A stretch of 23,774 nucleotides of DNA from a virus. The DNA is taken from the IMG/VR virus record IMGVR_UViG_3300020457_000098, positions 1-23,774 of that record; one strand, given 5' to 3'. The notes under the pieces were generated by a model, which had not been told where the DNA came from, ran no database searches, and worked only from the letters and a program-made list of their open reading frames with translations. Each line of letters begins with the position of its first letter. The stretch's first letter is position 1. The translations under genes and the position numbers were made by a program. Below, one piece after another: positions 9,701-16,785 of this stretch.

Positions 9701-12700
9701 ATTAAATAGTGATGTTAAGAGAGAAATTATTAGAGATAACTTAAATATTACTTGTCCTAGTAAGTTAGTTTTAAGAAATAATGAATTAAATGGAACTCAT
9801 GCAGTTGTTAGTGCTGCCTCTACTACTTTTAACATAGCAGTTAAAAGAGCACCTAAAAAATTAGAGTTTTCAAACACTGATGGTGAGTTATCATATGATT
9901 CTTTTAGTTACCACTCTTATGGACCTATAAGTGATATTAAATTAATCAATTCAGGTAGAGAGTATAGATCTTTGCCAGGAATCAGTACAATAGTATCAGA
10001 TCTAGGTGATAATGCAATTTTAGAACCAAATAGTTTTTCTATTGGAAGAATATCAAACATAGATATTCAAGATATTGGATTTGATTATTCTGCAGACAGA
10101 ACTCTTAAACCAGAGGCACAAATCCCTCAATTAATTAAAATTAATAGTTTCTTCTCTCTTGATAATATTGGTATCACCTCTACTGGAAATAATTATTTAA
10201 ATGCACCTGGTTTGGTAGTAATAGATGGAGTTACTAAAAAGACTCTTAGTGATATAGATTTAACTTACAAATTAGGTGATGAGAATGTTACTATCTTAAA
10301 AAATAGTAGAAATTTAAATCAAGTTGAACCCACCATTCTTCCTACTGGAAACTCTAATGGAGTTAAGATTGCCTCTGCAGATTTTAATGAATCTAATCAA
10401 AGAGTAACAATATCAATTGGTGTTAGTTACAGTTCCTTAGATGAGTATCCATTTGAGGTTGGTAAGAAGGTTATGATTGAGGGTATCAGTGTAGGAGTGG
10501 GAAGCACTGGTAAAGGATATAACTCTGCAAACTATGAATATAAGTTGTTTGAAATATTAGCTACTGATCCCAACGTTGGTGGAACTTTAGGAAGTATAAC
10601 CTATAGTTTAGCTGGTGTTATTCCTGATGGTGACATAGCTGGAACTTTTAATGAATCTTCTATTGGTAGGATCATTAGAGAAGAAGATTTCCCCACATTT
10701 AGCACTACTTTAAAAGGTAATGAATTTGATATTGGGGAAACTTTAGAATCTGATACAGCAGTTGGTATTTTACAATCAAGAAATGATTTTAATGGATTCT
10801 TAAAAGTTTCATCATCTGGAGATTTTAAGGTAGGAGATACTGTTGTTGGACAATCTTCAGGAACTAAAGCCACAGTAATTGAACATATTTCATATAAATC
10901 TCTTTATAACATAGAATCATTCTCAATAAAGAATGAGGGTTGGAAAGATAATTTTGGATTCTTGAATAATAATGAACAAAGATTATTTGATAGTGATTAT
11001 TATCAATACTTCTCATATTCATTAAAATCAGAGTGTGAATTTGAGAAGTGGAAAGAGGTAGTATCTTCATTAAATCACACTGCAGGATTTAAAAAGTTTA
11101 GTGATTTAATACTAAAAAGTGAAACTTCTGCAGGATTGTCAACTGTTCAAGATGGAAGTAGTTTTGATGTTCAAACTGATTTAGTAGAACCAATTAGCAT
11201 TAACACTGTATTTGATTTTGATTTAGCAAGAGAAAAAACTGAAACTATTGATAATTCTATATTATCAGATGAAATAGTTTTTAGTTCTAGAGACCTTAAA
11301 GATTATACAGAATCTGTTGGTAACAGAGTATTATCAATTGATGATATCAGTCAAGATTTTAATAATAATGCTAGAACAGATCCTTTTGGTGCTGTTGATA
11401 CATTTACATTATCTGGATCAAGAGATAGAAAATCAATTATCTATGTAAGAGATAAAAGATTTACTGCTGAAAGACAAGCCATGATTGTAAATGCACTTCA
11501 TGATGATTCTGGTAATTTCTTCTTGAATCAATATGGATCAGTATTTACTCAGAAGGACTTAGGTTCATTTGATATGTCACAATCTGGTGATAATGGTCAA
11601 CTTTTATTCTTCCCTAAAAAATTCTCATTTAATAATTATGATGTATCTGTGCTTGCTTATAATGTAGGAGATTCTACTGCTGGTATAGGATCTACTGATT
11701 TTGGTAGCATTGTAAAAATTGCCAGTGAGAGTCATTTAATAGAAGCAGGTATTAGCACTTCTGCCACTGTTGTGGGTATTGCATCAACTTACAGATCTTC
11801 TAAGGTATTAGTTTCCTATGCCTCTAGCGATTCATCTTACTTTGAGACAGAGGAGTTAACCATATTGCATAATGGTTCTGATGTAGAATTATTAGAGTAT
11901 GGTCAATTAAATACTGATAATTTAGGTAGTCCTGCAGGAACTCCTGGATTAGGAACTTATAGTGCATACTATTCAGGTTCTCATATTTTTGTTGACCTTC
12001 ATCCTACAGTAAGCACAGCTACTACTTTTATAGCTAATAGCATACAAGTCAGTATTGGTAATTCATTATCTGCAGGTGTAGGAACTGATGCACTAAACAC
12101 TGGAACATTGGATAGTAGACTCACTAGTATTTCATCTAGTGGTTCTCCTGGTGTTACCACTGTAGCAAAATATGAAACTGAAACTTTTGCTGCTGCATAT
12201 TATATTGTAAGTATAGAAGATTTAAGCAATAGTCAGTATCAAGTATCTGAGATACTAGTAGTAGATGATGGAACAAATGGAAACTTAACTGAATATGGTA
12301 TTGTACAAACTGGTGGTAATTTAGGTGATTTCTCTATTAACATCAATGGTGATTTTACACATCTAGGATTTAAACCTTTAGCAAGTGCAGATGTACAAGT
12401 TAGAGTATTACAAAATTCTTTAAGATTAGTTGATGACTCTAATTCTAATCAAGAAATAGGATTTACTAATGCCAGTGTCAATACAGGATCAGGTGCTTAC
12501 ACTGCAACTGAAACTGATGTTAAGAGACAATTTGAACTTAAACACAAACAATTACCAATATTTAAAAGAGACTTTGTAGGAGGAGCTTCTACTGTTGTCA
12601 GCACTGTCACAGATAGCGTGATAATTCCAAATCACTTCTTTGTAACTGGTGAAGAATTAGAATATAGATTTACTGGAGCTGGAACTACATCTGCTATTGA

Positions 12701-15700
12701 GATTACATCTCAATCTATTCCAGGTGTTGGAGTTACAGATAAATTACCTTCTACAGTCTTTGCTATCAAAAAAGACGATAAAACATTACAACTAGCAACA
12801 AGTGCTGAGAATGCTCTTAAAACCAATCCTACCTTCATAGACATCACTGCTGTTGGTGTAGGTACTTCTCATTCATTTACATCTAAAAAACAAAATTCAA
12901 GATGTATCATCAGTATTGATAATGTAATTCAGCAACCCATTGTAGCTACTTCTGTCACTACTCATCTTGTTGCTGATGTATCAACAACCTCAGACACAAT
13001 AACAATTTCAGGTATCACATCTATAACTGGTGGAGATATGTTAAAGATTGGTAATGAAATTGTCAAAGTTGATTCTGTTGGACTTGGTGCAACTAATAGG
13101 TTATTGGTTACTAGACCTTGGATGGGAACAGGAGTTTCTAATTATAGTTCTGGTGATTTGGTTACAAAAATTGATGGTAATTATAACATAGTAGATAATG
13201 AAGTTCACTTCTTCAGTGCTCCAGTTGGATTAACTCCTTTATCTTCTACAACTAATGAACCTGATTCTAGAGATTTTGTAGGTGTTGCAACACACTCCAC
13301 ATTCAATGGTAGATCCTTCATGAGATCTGGTATCACTGGTAGTTCTGCAGAACCATACAGTTTAAATTATATCTTTGATGATATTTCTCATGGATTCTCT
13401 GGACTCACTACTGAATTTACTTTGCAAGTTGAAGGAAGTAATGTAACAGGATTTTCTACAAGTAATGCAATTGTTTTAATTAATCAAGTGGCACAAGGAC
13501 CACAAAGAATGACTGGTCTTGAATCTAGGAGAGTTACTGTTAATGGAGATTATACTTTAAGAGAAAGTGTTGGCATTACTAGTATTCAATATACAGGAAC
13601 CATTGCTTCAGTATCATATGATCCAAACACTGCTAATGTTCCTTTAGGTGGTGTGGTTGTCTCTGTTGGATCTACAGAGGGATTTGGGTATCAACCACTA
13701 GTAGCTGCAGGTGGTACTGCTGTTGTATCTGGTCTAGGAACTATCACCTCTATTAGTATTGGTAATAGTGGTTCTGGATATAGGTCTGGTATTCAAACTG
13801 TGGTTAATGTTGGTGTTCAGACATTAAGCACTGGAACTCCAGCTATTGAGTTTATTGGTACTGCTGCAATTAGCAATGGTAATATTGTAAGTGTTGCAAT
13901 CACTAATCCTGGCACTGGATATACAACAACTAATCCTCCATTGGTAGTTATTGATGAACCACTATCATATACCAATATGCCTTTATTCTATGCTCCATCA
14001 TCTAGTGGAATTGGATCTGAGGCAAGGGCAAATATAGTTGTAGGACAAGGTTCTAGTGTTATTGATTTTGAAATTATTAATGAGGGATTTGGTTATGGTG
14101 AGGATCAAGTTCTAACAATTGGTGTTGGTGGAACAGTGGGCATACCAACTGACAGTAACTTTAGTCCATCCAGACAATTTGAAGTTACTGTAAGGGAAGT
14201 TGGAAGTGATAGTTTTGCTGCTTGGACTATTGGAGATCTAGAGGTATTAGATCCCTTAGATAATTTATTTGATGGTCAAGATACATCCTTCCCATTAAAA
14301 TTAAATGGAACTCAACAAACAATTCAATCACAACCAGGATCTAATGTTGATGTTGAACTTACTATTCTAGTATTCATAAATGATATCTTGCAGGTTCCTG
14401 GCAATGGATATGAATTTAAAGGTGGTAGTTTTATTACCTTTAAAGAAGCACCTAAAAAAGGTGATACTTCTAAGATTTTATTCTATAAAGGAACTGCATC
14501 AGTTGATACTGCCACTGTTGATATTTTAGAAACAATTCAAACAGGTGATGAGGTAAGACTGCATAATCAAGACCTAGCACTAGAACAAGATCTTAGAACA
14601 GTAACCAGTATCAATGCTGCTGATAATGTCAATACTAATCCATATCCTGGTCCTGGCATTACTACTAATGAAACTTTTGATAGACCAATTAATTGGCACA
14701 AACAAATTGTAGATAAGGTCATTGATGGTCAATCAATTACTAAAGATAGATCTCATTATGAACCACTAATTTATCCAACCACTAATTTAATACAACCAGT
14801 GGGTATAGCTTCTACAGAGGCATATGTTGAAAATATTAGAATATTCTTTGATAGCACCAAAGAAAACTTTGGATCACAAGATTCTATCAATATAGTTTCT
14901 CAAGAAGATGCATCTGGAGCTGCTGGCACAGCTTTAGTTTCTGCTGCTGGATCTATTACATCTATTGTTTTATCTGAGGTAGGAATTGGTTATACCTTTA
15001 CTCCTACAGTATCCATTGAACAACCTGTTGGAATGGGAACTACTCAAGTAGCAAAAGCAGTTGCTGTTATGGATGGTGATAGTGTAAACTCTGTTACCAT
15101 CACTAATATTGGTAGTGGATACACTGTCTCTAGTCCTCCTGCAGTTCTTATTGAAGAACCAAAGATGGCTAACAGAGTTGAAAAAGTAACTTCAGTAACC
15201 TATTCTGGTGATTATGGTACAATAGTTGGTTTTGGAACAACTACTTCTGGAAGTCAAAATAAATTTATATTTGACTTGTATATCCCTGAGGATTCTTTCT
15301 TAAGAGATAGCACTTATGTTGGTACTGCAGTGACTTTAAGTTCCTTAAGTGTAGGTGATTTCTTCTTAGTAGATGAAAGTAATGTTGGATCAGCATCTAC
15401 TACACTGAGATCATTTAATGTTGGAGGAGCAACCACTATTGGTGTGGGAACTCAATTTATAGATAATGTTTATCAAGTGTCAGATGTTAATACTGTCAGT
15501 GTTGCTAATACTGCAATTGGCATATCTACTGTAGGAACAGCAACAACATTTGTAACTAGAGTGTTTGTGAATATTGATTTATTTACTACAGACTCATTTG
15601 ACTCTTCTATATTGAAGTTTGATTCAACCAATACTAAATTTGATTCTAATGGAATAGGTGTTACCTTTACTGGTAATGTACATAATGCTCCATTCTTTGG

Positions 15701-15845
15701 TACTTATAGTTGGGGTTATCTAGAACTAGGTTCAAGAACTCAAGCTAGAGACTTTAAATTCTATGGTCAAGATGGTCTTGCAGGTATGTCTACCTCAGGA
15801 TTTATTCAAAGATTCAACCCTTTAAGAGATAAGGAATATCTCTAA
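3747..15845 (+). CDS. 7: Giant gp7-family baseplate wedge protein (4032 aa)
   Basis: One unbroken 12.1-kb frame. The N-terminus (about 1-300) carries a core I recognise from T4 gp7: LPDFIRADFPLAGDFLSQYY (about 17-36), then DFYSSKGTDQSFEILFRALY (about 194-213) and DVEVLKP. A second gp7-like block lies at about 2361-2455: FKVGDTVVGQ, then DSDYYQYFSYSLKS and LNHTAGFKKF. T4 gp7 has about 1030 residues and binds gp10, gp8 and gp6 to start wedge assembly. Between the two blocks lie about 2,060 extra residues with beta-rich repeats and a YHYH-like domain (about 1219-1349). After them lie two duplicated domains (about 2685 and 2816 on), many GxGY repeats and a C-terminus ending RFNPLRDKEYL. There are very few cysteines, and no signal peptide or membrane segment. 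The T4 gp7 N-terminal region is not seen. No Shine-Dalgarno is evident before the ATG. The gp7 assignment rests on synteny plus remembered T4 motifs; the role of the repeats (fibre, adhesion) is inference. Confidence 0.85.
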   Translation: MSDNTRVKISSVVKNQLPDFIRADFPLAGDFLSQYYTAIESQGSPLDIIQNIDNYVKLDELTDLIDSTTLSSDIELFDDTIPVESTVGFPESYGLIQIDSEIITYTGITATSFTGCSRGFSGITSYRSPNKPDELIFSESNIDEHSKDAVVNNLSIRFLQEFFKKVKKQVIPGFEERPLSTSIDKRLFIKQSKDFYSSKGTDQSFEILFRALYGKDVEVLKPRDFLFTPSAANYKVSKQIVVEPVLGDPSDLVNRNIFQDPVDGFASVTAAVSDVESIVRGTKTYYRLSLDFDKNSQVVSAEFPIHPNTKLIEGVSIGSTVLTVDSTVGFGTTGSLIANFDDGTSTTIKYESKSLTQFFGCSGVERTIDSTQDLKMDAYAYGYAGIGTDDEIRFRVTGVLKDLDLNLTTATYNEIGDVIEPRGLGSKSDDIVSKSLFSNISTTYDVDSIELVDKSNFTYQLNLFDAHDFVVGDSALINTTPCSIISLISSKQVLIKGAGELNEIISYKIQRLLSKANLSNYPESSIYTTNIQNSYIDGDNCVYIASPSIPDYLNEDLDIRDTTLTFSGTFINNTDIIIPNHGLMTGEKVKYIPGTGENKLDILEEEYFIKKVDINTIKIARSLSNVSNEKFIGLTGNIVNNRFELARFANKTILAQNLLRKIDTPVFSPISESTPIGKTGILVNGVEVLNYKSNDVVHFGRINDISVTAEGSGYDVVNPPIVSITDPVGSGASAYCEVQGSLERIDVVDGGFDYITTPTLKVSGGNGIGCVATPNLVLKDHSVEFDSTEDGGLVDISSNIIGFSTFHKFADGELITYNTEGQTAIAGLTTGAAYHCCVKSATTVTLHKNYDDSVDGLSPIDLTAFGTGLHKLESVNQKRVISSVTIANSGIGYRNRLTSVTSSGINTANNTINIPNHGYRTGEKVRYDTKSTTPILGLTTQTDYYAAVVDGSSFRLSAVGVGSTAVNHYLRKKEYVNLLSGGTGIHEFNYPPITVTVDGNIGVSTFSGQNFQADLRPIVKGSVKSVFVPSGGIEYGSADVINYNRQPDVTLKSGKDAQLLPIVSNETGRVSEVLVLNGGSEYNSPPELEVSGDGSGTVLIPIMKSGSIDSVKVVHSGIGHTSSNISVAVTPNGQSAKFYSNIKSWTINNVQRLIQNNQITSDDGVVSTGFNDKYGLEYSHAYAPRKLRQSVFTKKSVGDKELFIPDLSLNKNAQEDTSGSHSPIIGWSYDGSPIYGPYGFKDNSGGPVTILESGYSISISSERPNPLTVDGEQVYSNGFFVEDYVFEEGKDLDQHNGRFCKTPEYPNGVYAYFATVNPDALDSEGVFKNFRKPEFPYFIGNSYKSKPIEYNFSFLSNQDDTDLNQTDYIRNTRVYNFLLNKTSYDFLINPNSIRNQKTFITETSTGVVESVGIKTGGSNYRVDDSIVFDDSGTSGYGAEAKVLSVGGKTISNISIANTEFSNVEFILGKSPNEFIGYTTVPHNFNKKEFITLSGLSTETFANDSIFPIGITTSRFRLNVGISSAGATGLTTYFNIDGNFDELNILPNDVLGIGTECVKVLNVEKDLRRIRVLRNHQSTIGSAHTATSLIEDKPRKFAFRSVNVGNNDFKLNRQFYFNPKESVALGNVSGVGIGSTLFFSNPGTGISEIFIPTKAVYLPNHKLAMGDSLTYNTNGGTALGVSTDGTMEFTLAEGQSLFAAPISRDLIGVSTARVGLGSTGSFTGINSTTNISTLFFIGIGTGLNHSFKTNHSNVLSGNIKRSIATVSTSSTHGLLANDAIDLKVLPGITTTVNVAYNDFNRRLVINPRTFASGNVNTTNNTITIPKHDYVSGQKVIYTATTASGGLVNNQIYYVFIVDENTIKLSNQYHESVAKHPKVINITSAQAGTISAVNPEIIIERNQQIDFDLSDSSLSFSSNEVQYAAFDFVLYTDKDLTNVFHTSQDTDDFNVSRVGTIGVDATAKLTVKNIKEITQNLYYNLVPVNLELNSDVKREIIRDNLNITCPSKLVLRNNELNGTHAVVSAASTTFNIAVKRAPKKLEFSNTDGELSYDSFSYHSYGPISDIKLINSGREYRSLPGISTIVSDLGDNAILEPNSFSIGRISNIDIQDIGFDYSADRTLKPEAQIPQLIKINSFFSLDNIGITSTGNNYLNAPGLVVIDGVTKKTLSDIDLTYKLGDENVTILKNSRNLNQVEPTILPTGNSNGVKIASADFNESNQRVTISIGVSYSSLDEYPFEVGKKVMIEGISVGVGSTGKGYNSANYEYKLFEILATDPNVGGTLGSITYSLAGVIPDGDIAGTFNESSIGRIIREEDFPTFSTTLKGNEFDIGETLESDTAVGILQSRNDFNGFLKVSSSGDFKVGDTVVGQSSGTKATVIEHISYKSLYNIESFSIKNEGWKDNFGFLNNNEQRLFDSDYYQYFSYSLKSECEFEKWKEVVSSLNHTAGFKKFSDLILKSETSAGLSTVQDGSSFDVQTDLVEPISINTVFDFDLAREKTETIDNSILSDEIVFSSRDLKDYTESVGNRVLSIDDISQDFNNNARTDPFGAVDTFTLSGSRDRKSIIYVRDKRFTAERQAMIVNALHDDSGNFFLNQYGSVFTQKDLGSFDMSQSGDNGQLLFFPKKFSFNNYDVSVLAYNVGDSTAGIGSTDFGSIVKIASESHLIEAGISTSATVVGIASTYRSSKVLVSYASSDSSYFETEELTILHNGSDVELLEYGQLNTDNLGSPAGTPGLGTYSAYYSGSHIFVDLHPTVSTATTFIANSIQVSIGNSLSAGVGTDALNTGTLDSRLTSISSSGSPGVTTVAKYETETFAAAYYIVSIEDLSNSQYQVSEILVVDDGTNGNLTEYGIVQTGGNLGDFSININGDFTHLGFKPLASADVQVRVLQNSLRLVDDSNSNQEIGFTNASVNTGSGAYTATETDVKRQFELKHKQLPIFKRDFVGGASTVVSTVTDSVIIPNHFFVTGEELEYRFTGAGTTSAIEITSQSIPGVGVTDKLPSTVFAIKKDDKTLQLATSAENALKTNPTFIDITAVGVGTSHSFTSKKQNSRCIISIDNVIQQPIVATSVTTHLVADVSTTSDTITISGITSITGGDMLKIGNEIVKVDSVGLGATNRLLVTRPWMGTGVSNYSSGDLVTKIDGNYNIVDNEVHFFSAPVGLTPLSSTTNEPDSRDFVGVATHSTFNGRSFMRSGITGSSAEPYSLNYIFDDISHGFSGLTTEFTLQVEGSNVTGFSTSNAIVLINQVAQGPQRMTGLESRRVTVNGDYTLRESVGITSIQYTGTIASVSYDPNTANVPLGGVVVSVGSTEGFGYQPLVAAGGTAVVSGLGTITSISIGNSGSGYRSGIQTVVNVGVQTLSTGTPAIEFIGTAAISNGNIVSVAITNPGTGYTTTNPPLVVIDEPLSYTNMPLFYAPSSSGIGSEARANIVVGQGSSVIDFEIINEGFGYGEDQVLTIGVGGTVGIPTDSNFSPSRQFEVTVREVGSDSFAAWTIGDLEVLDPLDNLFDGQDTSFPLKLNGTQQTIQSQPGSNVDVELTILVFINDILQVPGNGYEFKGGSFITFKEAPKKGDTSKILFYKGTASVDTATVDILETIQTGDEVRLHNQDLALEQDLRTVTSINAADNVNTNPYPGPGITTNETFDRPINWHKQIVDKVIDGQSITKDRSHYEPLIYPTTNLIQPVGIASTEAYVENIRIFFDSTKENFGSQDSINIVSQEDASGAAGTALVSAAGSITSIVLSEVGIGYTFTPTVSIEQPVGMGTTQVAKAVAVMDGDSVNSVTITNIGSGYTVSSPPAVLIEEPKMANRVEKVTSVTYSGDYGTIVGFGTTTSGSQNKFIFDLYIPEDSFLRDSTYVGTAVTLSSLSVGDFFLVDESNVGSASTTLRSFNVGGATTIGVGTQFIDNVYQVSDVNTVSVANTAIGISTVGTATTFVTRVFVNIDLFTTDSFDSSILKFDSTNTKFDSNGIGVTFTGNVHNAPFFGTYSWGYLELGSRTQARDFKFYGQDGLAGMSTSGFIQRFNPLRDKEYL
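5463..12890 (+). repeat. Protein repeat family A (NHGxxTGExVxY) in the giant protein
   Basis: Six or seven copies of a domain of about 65-80 residues start with a signature like PNHGYRTGEKVRY, followed by a YY-x(3)-V-D strand and often a G-T-G-x-H-x-F end. Starts are near residues 573 (NHGLMTGEKVKY), 805 (FHKFADGELITY), 916 (NHGYRTGEKVRY), 1659 (NHKLAMGDSLTY), 1825 (KHDYVSGQKVIY) and 2962 (NHFFVTGEELEY), with a weaker PHNFNKKEFITL near 1480. The copies are diverged and interspersed with other modules, so this is an old dispersed family, not a recent tandem array. Confidence 0.75.
5877..15150 (+). repeat. Protein repeat family B (GxGYxxxPPxVxI) in the giant protein
   Basis: Many short beta repeats share the pattern I-x-N-x-G-x-G-Y-x(3)-PP-x-V-x-I. 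Clear copies begin at residues about 711 (GSGYDVVNPPIVSI), 3342 (GSGYRSG), 3389 (GTGYTTTNPPLVVI), 3447 (GFGYGED), 3746 (GIGYTFTPTVSI) and 3789 (GSGYTVSSPPAVLI). Weaker ones include GGFDYITTPTL, GGSEYNSPPEL, SGREYRSLPG and TGNNYLNAPGLVVI. The Gly-x-Gly-Tyr turn with following prolines suggests a repeating beta structure such as a beta-helix or beta-prism coil. A similar copy occurs in the gp8 insertion. Confidence 0.75.
7401..7793 (+). other. YHYH-like domain inside the giant protein
   Basis: Residues about 1219-1349 of the giant protein contain SHSPIIGWSYDGSPIYGPYG, then DLDQHNGRF, then TPEYPNGVYAYFAT and FPYFIGNSY. This combination matches what I know of the YHYH domain (Pfam YHYH), found in secreted and surface proteins of marine bacteria and in some marine phage virion proteins. 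Its function is not established. Conserved His, Asp and Tyr residues (HSP, YDG, DQHNGRF, YFIG) would suit metal or ligand binding; that is inference. Confidence 0.75.
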
Positions 15846-15848
15846 ATA
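15842..15848 (+). promoter_or_regulatory. T4-type late promoter upstream of the 293-aa fibre gene
   Basis: CTAAATA overlaps the TAA stop of the giant gene and lies about 21-27 bases before the next ATG. It is followed by ACTAAAATAG, so it shares TAAATAACT with the other two boxes. This would give the short gene its own late transcript despite the long gene upstream. It differs from the ATAAATA core at one base. Confidence 0.55.
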
Positions 15849-15868
15849 ACTAAAATAGATAACGCAAA

Positions 15869-16750
15869 ATGGCAAAACTGGGCATAAGCACTGGATCACA
15901 GCCAAATGATGGAACAGGTGATACCTTACTGTCTGGTGCTGAAAAGGTAAATGCAAATTTCACTGAGGTCTATACTCTTTGTGGTGATGGAACTAATCTA
16001 GCACCAGGAATTGTAACAGCAATTGCTGCGGGAGATAATATAAGTATTAGCACTGCATTTGGACAAGTCACTGTCACTGCTTTAGAAACAACTGGTATAT
16101 CATCTTATTGGAATGAAAATACTACAGGTATTACCACTGTATCAAGAGGAGTTGGTATAGGAACCACAACAGTTACTTCCAAATTAACTGTTGTTGGTGG
16201 TGGAAATATTGGAGGTGGATTAACTGTAAGTAGTGGATTAGTTGTTACTGGTGGTAGTAATGTTACTGGAGAAACCACATTGACAGGTGGTTTAAAAGTG
16301 ACTGGTATAACCTCATTTACATCTGTTGCTCTTAATGCTGTTCAGGTCAATGTATCTGGAGCATCTACATTTAGTTCATTAGTAAGTGTTGGTAATAGCA
16401 CCACACTTGGGGATGATGTTAATACCAGAGGTGTCAATGCAGCAGGTGTAGGAACTTTTGCTAGTGATGTAAGTGTTGCTGGTAATTTATCTATAGTTGG
16501 AATATCCACTGTTGGAACTGGTAATACCTTCAATAAAGAAGGTGGTATGAGAATGACTGGTATTGCCTCAATTAGAGAAGCAGTCATTGGATATGGTGTT
16601 ACTATTAGCACCACTGGAATAAATGCAGTAAATGATGCTTTCATTGGAGTTAGCACTGCTGCTGGAGTTGTATTAACTTCTCCAAATGGAACTCAATATA
16701 GATTATTAGTTGAAAATGATGGAAGCTTGAAGACTGTCAATGTCAGTTAG
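15869..16750 (+). CDS. Fibre-like baseplate protein with gp9/gp10-type N-terminal cap (293 aa)
   Basis: The N-terminus (residues about 9-41) carries a DGTGDTLLSGAEKVNANFTE motif followed by VYTLCGDGTNL. This is the signature I know from the N-termini of T4 gp10 (DGTGDYLRKGGIKINENFDE) and, more weakly, gp9, where three chains form the attachment end of a trimeric baseplate fibre. Residues about 90-235 are low-complexity, Gly/Thr/Ser/Val-rich repeats (such as LTVVGGGNIGGGLTVSSG and TGETTLTGGLKVTG), typical of trimeric beta-helix shafts. The C-terminus (TSPNGTQYRLLVENDGSLKT) looks like a small folded tip. It lies between the gp7-family gene and gene 8, behind its own late promoter. I infer a short trimeric fibre or a gp9/gp10 equivalent; it is much shorter than gp10 (602 aa) and similar in length to gp9 (288 aa). 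The gene number is not certain. Confidence 0.75.
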   Translation: MAKLGISTGSQPNDGTGDTLLSGAEKVNANFTEVYTLCGDGTNLAPGIVTAIAAGDNISISTAFGQVTVTALETTGISSYWNENTTGITTVSRGVGIGTTTVTSKLTVVGGGNIGGGLTVSSGLVVTGGSNVTGETTLTGGLKVTGITSFTSVALNAVQVNVSGASTFSSLVSVGNSTTLGDDVNTRGVNAAGVGTFASDVSVAGNLSIVGISTVGTGNTFNKEGGMRMTGIASIREAVIGYGVTISTTGINAVNDAFIGVSTAAGVVLTSPNGTQYRLLVENDGSLKTVNVS

Positions 16751-16759
16751 CATTTAATG

Positions 16760-16768
16760 TAATAAATA
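16760..16768 (+). promoter_or_regulatory. T4-type late promoter upstream of gene 8
   Basis: TAATAAATA contains the ATAAATA core of the T4 late promoter and is followed by ACTAAAAAAATTG. It sits in the 35-base gap between the 293-aa gene and gene 8, with the ATG about 18 bases beyond the box. Since the next downstream gene starts six bases after gene 8, this box probably drives both. Confidence 0.7.
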
Positions 16769-16785
16769 ACTAAAAAAATTGTCAA

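Larger units (their letters stand above)
3981..13150 (+). repeat. Protein repeat family C (ST-GF...ExIxY...GCxRG) in the giant protein
   Basis: Three related segments of about 45-50 residues lie in the giant protein at residues about 79-123, 317-369 and 3084-3130. The pattern is a short beta strand, an ST(V)GF or similar turn, a glycine, then strands with an acidic residue before IxY/IVKV, and an ending in F-x-GC-(S)-RG or a related LLVTRPWMGTG. The first two share VESTVGF/VDSTVGF and FTGCSRG/FFGCSG. I infer small beta domains copied to far-apart places in one protein; the third copy is the most diverged. Confidence 0.55.

Noticed and set aside
5463-15150. Repeats considered as a CRISPR array or tandem DNA repeat
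   Set aside because: The similarity is at protein level only; DNA copies are diverged, irregularly spaced and within one reading frame.
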